A DNA stretch of 5,989 nucleotides from Candidatus Glassbacteria bacterium RIFCSPLOWO2_12_FULL_58_11 (GTDB lineage: Bacteria > Gemmatimonadota > Glassbacteria > GWA2-58-10): positions 5,134 through 11,122 of the forward strand of contig MFIX01000086.1 of NCBI GenBank assembly GCA_001780825.1. Direction: 5' to 3'. The position numbers and the translations under genes were made by a program. Below are positions 1 through 5,401 of the stretch, in pieces (position 1 is the first letter of the stretch; every line of letters starts with the position of its first letter). The notes beneath the pieces are model-generated. The model was given only the letters and a program-made list of their open reading frames with translations. It ran no database searches and was not told the origin of the DNA.

Positions 1-1
1 T

Positions 2-493
2 ATCCCGATCGTGATCGGCCTGTTCTACCGGGCCACCCCGCGCTGGTCGGCTATCGCCTCCTACCTGACCGGTCTTACTATCGGGGTCGTTTTCCTGCTC
101 CTGGGCAAGGAGCCCTCCTTTACCGATGAGGTGTTTATCTTCGGCGGGATCAGCGCGGTGATCTATTTCCTGCCCGGACTATTCCTGAAACCCAAAGGCA
201 AATACAAGGAATCCCTGAACCGTCTGTTTGCCAAGCTCGCCACTCCGATAGCTGCGGATGAGGTCGGCGATACCCTGGAGACCGACCTGGGCAGCTACCG
301 GATTACCGGCTGGACCACGGTCGGGATGGGCGTGGCGGTAATCCTGCTGGTCCTGCAGGACATAACCTGGCAGGGCCGGATAATTATTGCGGCGATCGGA
401 GCCCTGATCGCCCTGATCGGCGCATTTCTGCTGTTTTCGGGCCGCCTGCTGGTCCGCCGGTCCAAAAGAGCGGCAGTGACGGCCAGCGCTTGA
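2..493 (+). CDS. Sodium:solute symporter (SSS family), C-terminal part only
   Basis: The reading frame is open from the window edge to TGA at 491-493, so the N-terminal part of the gene lies upstream. The 163 visible codons encode a membrane protein end. They begin with a helix end (IPIVIGLFYR) and a loop ATPRWS, followed by hydrophobic spans starting near WSAIASYLTGL, VFIFGGISAVIYFL, TTVGMGVAVILLV and IIIAAIGALIALI. The last is followed by a basic tail (RLLVRRSKR). The pattern 'P-hydrophobic-GLFYR-AT-RW-A' followed by a further helix is typical of the late helices of SSS-family Na+/solute symporters, which import sugars, uronates, amino acids or similar solutes across the inner membrane. Beside two glycan-degrading genes, a sugar or uronate substrate is a reasonable inference, but no residue seen here fixes it. 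Another multi-helix secondary transporter is possible, because the family-defining core is outside the window. Confidence 0.72.
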   Translation: MPIVIGLFYRATPRWSAIASYLTGLTIGVVFLLLGKEPSFTDEVFIFGGISAVIYFLPGLFLKPKGKYKESLNRLFAKLATPIAADEVGDTLETDLGSYRITGWTTVGMGVAVILLVLQDITWQGRIIIAAIGALIALIGAFLLFSGRLLVRRSKRAAVTASA

Positions 494-576
494 AGCAAAA
501 AAGAATTTTCCCTTATGCATGAATTAATCTCTTATGGCTGTAATTATTTCAGATATAAGGAGTTAAAATGCGTGCT

Positions 577-604
577 GCCGGGGCGCGGCATATAGTGCCC
601 CTCC
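577..604. repeat. Decayed copy of the 28-bp GGGC-N12-GCCC palindrome
   Basis: Aligned without gaps to the perfect palindrome at 5315-5342, this stretch matches at 20 of 28 positions, including the GGGGC (580-584) and GCCCC (597-601) arms and the CAT centre. The inner arms have lost most complementarity: two pairs are G·T, two are mismatched. It therefore looks like an eroded or diverged member of the spacer repeat family. It lies in the leader of the lyase gene, 68 bp before its start codon. Convergence in a GC-rich context cannot be excluded. Confidence 0.4.
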
Positions 605-605
605 T

Positions 606-643
606 TTGGTCTGTAATTTTAATAAATCGGGTCGGCAGACCAA
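606..643. promoter_or_regulatory. Inverted repeat TTGGTCTG / CAGACCAA in the lyase leader
   Basis: TTGGTCTG at 606-613 is exactly complementary to CAGACCAA at 636-643, with a 22-nt AT-rich spacer. The arm centres are 30 bp apart, close to three helical turns. In RNA it would form an 8-bp stem ending 18 nt before the Shine-Dalgarno site at 662. In DNA it could be a pair of half-sites for a dimeric or tetrameric repressor; the GGT...ACC arms recall GntR-type half-sites, but this is only a resemblance. No T-run follows, so it is not a terminator. Confidence 0.35.
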
Positions 644-661
644 TCTTTCACTCCCAGCGGC

Positions 662-666
662 GGAGG
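662..666 (+). promoter_or_regulatory. Ribosome binding site that fixes the lyase start
   Basis: GGAGG sits 5 nt before ATG 672. The ATG opens a protein with an immediate lipoprotein signal peptide. The longer in-frame start (TTG at 606) has no comparable site, lies inside the inverted repeat arm, and would put 22 polar residues before the signal peptide. This decides for 672. Confidence 0.8.
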
Positions 667-671
667 AAACT

Positions 672-3062
672 ATGGTATTTGCAAAGCGTATCATTTTCCT
701 GTCCGTTCTCCTCGTTCTTAGCGCCTGCGGCCGGGTGAAAGAGCCGTCCGGCCTGGCGCCGGCCGACAGAGAGCGCCTGAAAATGCTGGGCAACCCCCAT
801 CCGCGGCTGCTGGTTACCGTTGAGTCGCAGGAGAAGCTTAAGTCAGCGATCCAGTCCAGCCACCAGTGGCTCTGGGAGCGTTTCCTGCAGGACCTGCCGG
901 AGGACCTGGCGAGCGCCGAGAAACCCCTGCCCGGGGAGCTCGACCGCGGCGTGGCCGACCTGGCCCCGCGGCTCTGCTTCGCCTGGCTGATAACCGGCGA
1001 CCCAGCCCACCTCCAGGCGGCCAAAAGCCACCTGCTCAAGCTGGCCCAAAGCCAGCCCTGGGACCCGGAGAACGATCTTATCCACGGCCACCTGCTCCAG
1101 GGAATCGCCCTGGCCTATGACTGGCTCTACCCGGTTCTGAGCCAAGAGGAGCGCGCCTTGGTGGCTGGCCGCCTCGGCCAGGAGGCCGAGTCCGAATACC
1201 AGCGGATGACCACCGGCCGGGTCTGGTATCACAACCAGTATTTCCAGAACCACGGCATTTCCAATTTCTGCGGCCTGTCCTACGCCTCCGCCGCGCTCTG
1301 GGGCGAGAACGATTCGGCCTGGAAATGGCTGGAGAACTGCGAAAAATTCATGGCGAAAGTGTATGAGACCCTGCCGAAAGACGGCACCTCGCTGGAAGGG
1401 CTGAGCTACGGTGCGTACGATTTCGAGTATATCCTCAGGTTTGCGGAGCTCTCCAAAAGTCTGCTGGGCCGGGACTATTATGACACGCCGGGGCTGAAAG
1501 AGATGCCCGCCTGGTACCTTCACAGCCTGGTGCCTGCGCCCACCGAGGCGGAATGGGCGGTCACTTTCGGCGATGCCCCCCGTCACTCCAACTGGCACGG
1601 CCCCGAGCCGCAGCTATTCCTGGCCGCGGCCAAGTACCGCGACCCGCAGGCCCAGTGGCTGGCCAGGTTCCTGATCAATCTGCGCGAGAGCGGCCTGGCC
1701 TCGGCCTCGTTCTGGGCTATCCTCTGGTACGACCCTGAGGTGGAACCAGCCGACCCGGCCACATTCCCCACCTTCCATCACTTTACCGAGAACGACCAGG
1801 TGATGATGCGCTCCTCCTGGACCGATCCGCAAGCCATGCTGGTGGGTCTCAAGTGCGGGCCGTTCATGGGCAAGACTTATTCGAAAACCGCGGAGTGGGA
1901 CTGGGGCACCAACCACCAGGACCCGGATGCCGGCTCGTTCCAGATCTGCGCCTACGGGCAGTACCTGGCAATCGACCCGCTCTATACTTCATTCAAGCGC
2001 ACTTCCAACCACAATACGGTGCTGATCAAGGGCCAAGGCCAGCTCGGCGGGGATGTGCAGTGGATGGGAGTGGCCGAATGCCTCGAGTTCAAGCACTACC
2101 CGGAAATCCTCTACGCGGATTCCATTCCCGCCGGCGAGTTCGAAAAGAACGGCAGGGAAATGTTCGCCGCGGCCTATGATTATGTGGTGGGGGATGTGAC
2201 CCGCGCCTATCATCCGGCCCTGGGCCTGAAAAAGTTTCTCCGCCATTACCTGTTTATCAAGCCGGACATTCTGATCGTGGCCGATGATATCGAGCTGGAC
2301 AGCGCGGGCGTACTCTGCACTTTCGCCTCCAATGAGCTGGAGGTGAGCGGCGGGCTGGACCATAGCCGCGAGGGCTATGTGGTGGGAAAAGAAGGCGAAG
2401 CCTACACTTTATTCAACGGCAAGCCCGGGAAGTACAAGATTACCGCCAATTACCTGGATAATTTCCCCGGGGCGGGCAGCTATTCGCTGGCCGTGGATGG
2501 CAAGACCATCCACAGCTGGAAAACCGACTCGCCGGAGACCGACAATATCCTGATCGTCTCGCCGGAGGTGGAGCTGGCCCATGGCAGCCGGATTTCTTTC
2601 CTGGGCACGGAGCTGCCCCACAACTTCCGTCTGATCAAGATGACCGCTTTCAGCACGGAGGTAACCTCGGACCCGACCGTGGAGTGGCTGCTGCACGTGG
2701 ACCCGCTGGCCGAGGTCAATAAAAATTCCGGGCGCTTCGAAGCGTCCCTCGGGGAGGCCGTCCTGGAAGTATTCCCGGTCATTGGCCGCGTACTGCCGCC
2801 GTCTGAAAAATGGGAACGTTTCCCGATCCTGAGACCGCACGAGCGGATCAGAGAAACCAACCGTCTGGTGGTGCCTGCAAAAGTCGATAATAGCAAAGCC
2901 ATGAATGTCGTATTGCTGCGCGCCAGGGGCAAAAGCGAGCCCGGAATTAATCGCATAAGCGCGAATGGTGACAACGGCCTGATCAATTTAAGCTGGGAGA
3001 TAAAAGACAAAAAGACCGCTTTCGACTGGGACCTGCAAAACAGGAAGATCGAGTTCAAATAG
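672..3062 (+). CDS. Heparinase II/III-like polysaccharide lyase, lipoprotein
   Basis: 796 residues, predicted to cleave uronate-containing polysaccharide by beta-elimination outside the cytoplasm. Residues 1-19 are a lipoprotein signal: basic AKR, hydrophobic core, lipobox LSAC with Cys19. G20 at +2 does not suggest inner-membrane retention. Residues ~40-370 look like the (alpha/alpha) toroid, opening with NPHPRLLVT. The likely catalytic pair is NHGISN (His194) and EGLSYGAY (Tyr246, Tyr249 nearby); the 52-residue His-Tyr gap is close to the 55 I recall for His202/Tyr257 of Pedobacter heparinase II. The beta-sheet domain starts around residue 400 with NHQDPDAGSF (His415), GQYLAIDP, then SNHNTVLIKGQGQ (His447), all classic for the PF07940 type. 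Two oddities are the HxDxD motif (Asp417 in place of the second His) and an apparent insert of about 120 residues (546-667) that looks like a beta-sandwich. The gene is followed by two palindromic repeats and the DUF2264 gene 152 bp downstream. Class is secure, substrate unknown. Confidence 0.85.
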   Translation: MVFAKRIIFLSVLLVLSACGRVKEPSGLAPADRERLKMLGNPHPRLLVTVESQEKLKSAIQSSHQWLWERFLQDLPEDLASAEKPLPGELDRGVADLAPRLCFAWLITGDPAHLQAAKSHLLKLAQSQPWDPENDLIHGHLLQGIALAYDWLYPVLSQEERALVAGRLGQEAESEYQRMTTGRVWYHNQYFQNHGISNFCGLSYASAALWGENDSAWKWLENCEKFMAKVYETLPKDGTSLEGLSYGAYDFEYILRFAELSKSLLGRDYYDTPGLKEMPAWYLHSLVPAPTEAEWAVTFGDAPRHSNWHGPEPQLFLAAAKYRDPQAQWLARFLINLRESGLASASFWAILWYDPEVEPADPATFPTFHHFTENDQVMMRSSWTDPQAMLVGLKCGPFMGKTYSKTAEWDWGTNHQDPDAGSFQICAYGQYLAIDPLYTSFKRTSNHNTVLIKGQGQLGGDVQWMGVAECLEFKHYPEILYADSIPAGEFEKNGREMFAAAYDYVVGDVTRAYHPALGLKKFLRHYLFIKPDILIVADDIELDSAGVLCTFASNELEVSGGLDHSREGYVVGKEGEAYTLFNGKPGKYKITANYLDNFPGAGSYSLAVDGKTIHSWKTDSPETDNILIVSPEVELAHGSRISFLGTELPHNFRLIKMTAFSTEVTSDPTVEWLLHVDPLAEVNKNSGRFEASLGEAVLEVFPVIGRVLPPSEKWERFPILRPHERIRETNRLVVPAKVDNSKAMNVVLLRARGKSEPGINRISANGDNGLINLSWEIKDKKTAFDWDLQNRKIEFK

Positions 3063-3096
3063 GCTGAATGGTACTTGCGACAACTGGCATAAACCT

Positions 3097-3125
3097 GTAG
3101 GGGCGGCCCCCCGTGGCGCCCAGCC
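3097..3125. repeat. REP-like element, imperfect hairpin with GTAG foot
   Basis: GTAG (3097-3100) is followed by an imperfect palindrome: GGGC (3101-3104), a bulged G3105, GCC (3106-3108), a 6-nt loop, GGC (3115-3117) and GCCC (3118-3121). This gives a 7-bp stem with one bulge. The GTAG foot, stem and length match the next element, which starts 34 bp later. GTAG plus hairpin is the known signature of REP sequences mobilised by RAYT-type transposases; no such transposase is visible here. Confidence 0.5.
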
Positions 3126-3130
3126 GGCGT

Positions 3131-3158
3131 GTAGGGGCACGGTGCACCGTGCCCTTGC
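3131..3158. repeat. REP-like element with perfect 20-bp palindrome
   Basis: GTAG (3131-3134) precedes the perfect palindrome GGGCACGGTGCACCGTGCCC (3135-3154). The flanks GTAG and TTGC (3155-3158) also pair if G·U is allowed, giving a 28-nt fully paired format in RNA. It lies 72 bp after the lyase stop and 56 bp before the next start codon. No T-run follows, so a REP-like repeat or a 3' end-protecting hairpin fits better than a standard intrinsic terminator. Confidence 0.65.
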
Positions 3159-3214
3159 AAAATACATGAAATAAAATTTAGTGGTTGAATGAAGATTGAA
3201 CCGGGAGAGCAGAC

Positions 3215-5275
3215 ATGAAAAAACCGGATCGGGCAAAAGTCCCGATACTATACCTCCTGACCGCGCTGACCCTGGCTTTCATCAGCCTAGCGCTCGGCTC
3301 CGGCCTCTGCCTGGCCGCGGAAAAGATTTCCGCGGGCGGAGTCAATGCCTCCTTGAAAGCCTCGGAGAACCTTCAGCTCAGCCCCTATACCGGCTATACC
3401 CGCGAACACTGGCTGGAGATCGCCGGTAAGATTATCGCCGGGCTGATGCCCTATTTCGGCCCGGAGAGCGGCATGCCTGAGCTGAAAGGCGATCCCGGCG
3501 AAACCGGCCATTTCGCCCACCTGTTCGATGTCGGCGGCGGCCGCGAGGCGTTCGACCGCAGCCTGTTCCTGGTGGCGGTCTATACCGCGGCCAGCGGCGG
3601 CGACCGGGTCCCGGGCTGGAAAGGCTCGATCACCGAGCCCTATTTGAAGGAGGTACGGCGCGGCACGGACCCGGATAGTCCCCATTACTGGGGGCCGCAT
3701 CCCAAGTACGATGTTTTCGGCACTAACCTCGCTATGGGAATCCTGCTTAGCCCGGAGTTTTTCTGGGAGCCTTTCACGGACCGCGAGAAAAAAAACATCC
3801 TGGCCTATTTCAAGGACCTGACATTTAATATCGCCTATGACTGCAACCACTGGCAGTTCCACATGGTTACCGTGCCGATCCTCGAGCGCAACGGGGTGGC
3901 CTCGAACGCCGAGTTCCACACCCGGATGTTCGAGCGGCTCCTGAGCTGGTACCGCGGGGAGGGCTGGTTTATCGATGGGGGCAACCGCAGCTTCGACCTC
4001 TACAACCTCTGGGCTTTCCAGCTTTACAACCATGCCCTGACCCGTTTCTACGGCCCCTGGAACCGGAAGTTCGGCGAGCGGGTCAGGCAGACCACGGCCC
4101 GCTTTTTCGAAAGCTACCCCTACCTGTTCGGCCGGGATGGCGGGCATATCCCCTGGGGCCGCTCCACCACCTACCGTTTCGCCTCGGTCGCGCCGATAGG
4201 CTGGACGGTCCTGGACAACACCTGCACCATTCCGCCGGGCGAGGCTCGCCGGATCGCCTCGGGCTGCCTCAAGTATTTCTGGGAGCGCGGCTGCCTGAGC
4301 GAGCGGGGCCTGCTCGAACCCGGCTACTACGGGCCTAACAGCGTGGTCGCCGAGCCGTATATCGACCGCGGAGCGCCGTACTGGGCCGCCCAGGGTTTCA
4401 GTTGCCTCCTGGTCCCGGCAGGCGATCCTTTCTGGACCGCGGTCGAGGAGCCCATGCCGGCGGACAAGGCCGGCGGCCGGGTTGCCCTGCCGGGGGCGAA
4501 GATGCTCCTGCGGGTAAGCCCGATCGATGGCGAGGCGCGGCTGTTTCCGGTCGGCCAGCCCTTTTCGCACTGGGGCGCCTGGCAGCGCGGGATAAAGTAC
4601 TGCCAGCTCGCGTACTCGAGTTATCTGGGCTGGTGCGCTACCGGGGAGGGCGGGCCGGACCTGGGGGCCGGCCGGACCGGCTACTCGATGGATGGAGTGA
4701 ACTGGCATTTCCGCGAGCGGCCCGAGGCGCTCCAGGTGAATACCGAGCACCTGCTAAGCACCGAAAACCTGGTGGTCCCGGACCTGGAGCAGGCGGACAC
4801 CACCTGGTACGATTTCGGTGAACTGGTAACTCATACCCTGGTGGGCAACAGCGGCGAGGTGCATGTTTTCTGGCACACCAGCGCCCGGCCGCACTATTTG
4901 TACCTGGGCGGATATGGGATCAGCGTGCCCCACGGTTCCGAACTTGCCAAAGAGGAGCGCGGGGACTGCCTGGTGATTGACGGTGGCGAGAACCACTCGA
5001 TAATGAAAGTCCTTCAGGCCCCGGAGGGCGCTCTCAGCGCTGAGCTGCTCGAGCCGCGGCCCGGCTGGCTGCACTCGCATAATTTCGGCGGCAGGGGGGC
5101 TTTCCCGCACTGGCGGAGCAGCGCGCCGGTCCCCTCGAACACGCCGGTGGCGCTCTATGTCGATGGCACCCGGGGCCGCCCACCCGTGGATGCGCAGATT
5201 GCGCTTTCTAATTACCCAGGTGTTTTAAAAGTGACATTCGAGGGAAAAATTTACGAGATAAAGGTGCCTTTCTAA
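3215..5275 (+). CDS. Exported DUF2264-domain protein, probable glycan-active enzyme
   Basis: 686 residues. ATG 3215 follows GGGAG (3203-3207) by 7 nt and opens a signal peptide: MKK...R, hydrophobic residues 9-33, likely cut after CLA (residue 34). There is no lipobox, so a soluble periplasmic or secreted protein is expected. Residues ~56-415 match the DUF2264 (PF10022) pattern: SPYTGYTREHW, the DREAF-type segment seen here as REAFDRS, GTDPDSPHYWG, CNHWQFH (210-216, where the family often has DNNWxxF), WFIDGGNRSFDLYNLWAF (251-268), GRDGGHIPWGRSTTYRF (306-322), then GAPYWAAQGF and a DPFW ending. This part should be an (alpha/alpha) helical toroid; residues ~416-686 look beta-rich. I recall related proteins being assigned beta-glucuronidase-type activity (GH154), but I cannot confirm that this one belongs there. 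Conserved Asp254, Asp308 and His311 are candidates for the active cleft. Its place after a lyase supports a role in trimming uronate-containing glycan. Family call is strong, activity is not. Confidence 0.8.
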   Translation: MKKPDRAKVPILYLLTALTLAFISLALGSGLCLAAEKISAGGVNASLKASENLQLSPYTGYTREHWLEIAGKIIAGLMPYFGPESGMPELKGDPGETGHFAHLFDVGGGREAFDRSLFLVAVYTAASGGDRVPGWKGSITEPYLKEVRRGTDPDSPHYWGPHPKYDVFGTNLAMGILLSPEFFWEPFTDREKKNILAYFKDLTFNIAYDCNHWQFHMVTVPILERNGVASNAEFHTRMFERLLSWYRGEGWFIDGGNRSFDLYNLWAFQLYNHALTRFYGPWNRKFGERVRQTTARFFESYPYLFGRDGGHIPWGRSTTYRFASVAPIGWTVLDNTCTIPPGEARRIASGCLKYFWERGCLSERGLLEPGYYGPNSVVAEPYIDRGAPYWAAQGFSCLLVPAGDPFWTAVEEPMPADKAGGRVALPGAKMLLRVSPIDGEARLFPVGQPFSHWGAWQRGIKYCQLAYSSYLGWCATGEGGPDLGAGRTGYSMDGVNWHFRERPEALQVNTEHLLSTENLVVPDLEQADTTWYDFGELVTHTLVGNSGEVHVFWHTSARPHYLYLGGYGISVPHGSELAKEERGDCLVIDGGENHSIMKVLQAPEGALSAELLEPRPGWLHSHNFGGRGAFPHWRSSAPVPSNTPVALYVDGTRGRPPVDAQIALSNYPGVLKVTFEGKIYEIKVPF

Positions 5276-5314
5276 CTTAAAGTTCTCTAACTGGTTGAAT
5301 TTGAATGTTTTACC

Positions 5315-5342
5315 GCAGGGGCGACGCATGCGTCGCCCCTGC
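5315..5342. repeat. Perfect 28-bp palindrome, REP-like
   Basis: All 28 bases from GCAG (5315) to CTGC (5342) are exactly self-complementary; the core GGGCGACGCATGCGTCGCCC runs 5319-5338. It has the same outline as 3131-3158 (G[T/C]AG-GGGC ... GCCC-[T/C]TGC), with different but still palindromic inner 12 bases. It lies 39 bp after the DUF2264 stop. A second small hairpin, TGCCC (5344-5348)/GGGCA (5353-5357) with a 4-nt loop, follows at once. No T-run is present. Confidence 0.65.
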
Positions 5343-5401
5343 ATGCCCGGGCGGGCAAGGGAGGCCGGCAACGGGTTAACGCTTTTAAGGGGAGAATAGA
5401 A

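Noticed and set aside
494..605. Sigma-70 or Bacteroidota-type promoter in the AT-rich spacer before the lyase
   Set aside because: Several TATAA-like and TAAT-like strings occur, but none has a matching -35 (or -33 TTTG) element at proper spacing, so no promoter can be placed.
606..671. Upstream TTG start giving the lyase 22 extra residues
   Set aside because: It lacks a good ribosome site and would bury the lipoprotein signal peptide behind a polar stretch; ATG 672 has GGAGG at 5 nt.
843..1598. 251-codon minus-strand open frame inside the lyase gene
   Set aside because: It covers the conserved toroid part of the lyase, has no ribosome site I can support and no family pattern, so it is a compositional shadow.
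3097..3158. CRISPR-like repeat pair
   Set aside because: There are only two units, they are not identical, the gap between them is far shorter than a spacer, and no cas gene is present.
3131..3165. Intrinsic terminator after the lyase
   Set aside because: The hairpin is strong but is followed by TTGCAAAATAC and not a T-run. The same structure recurs elsewhere with a GTAG-type foot, which fits a repeat family better.
3302..3325. Lipobox in the DUF2264 signal peptide around Cys32
   Set aside because: The residues before Cys32 are SGL, and Leu at -1 does not fit a lipobox; a type I cut after CLA is more likely.
3287..4750. 487-codon open frame on the minus strand inside the DUF2264 gene
   Set aside because: Long antisense frames are common opposite GC-rich genes. 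Its product is Ala/Pro/Arg/Gly/Val-rich with no recognisable domain, while the plus-strand frame carries a signal peptide and clear family motifs over the same region.
3182..5300. Shared 9-mer TGGTTGAAT at 3182-3190 and 5292-5300 in two spacers
   Set aside because: It lies after the palindromes in one spacer and before the palindrome in the other, with no further flanking identity; probably chance in AT-rich spacer sequence.
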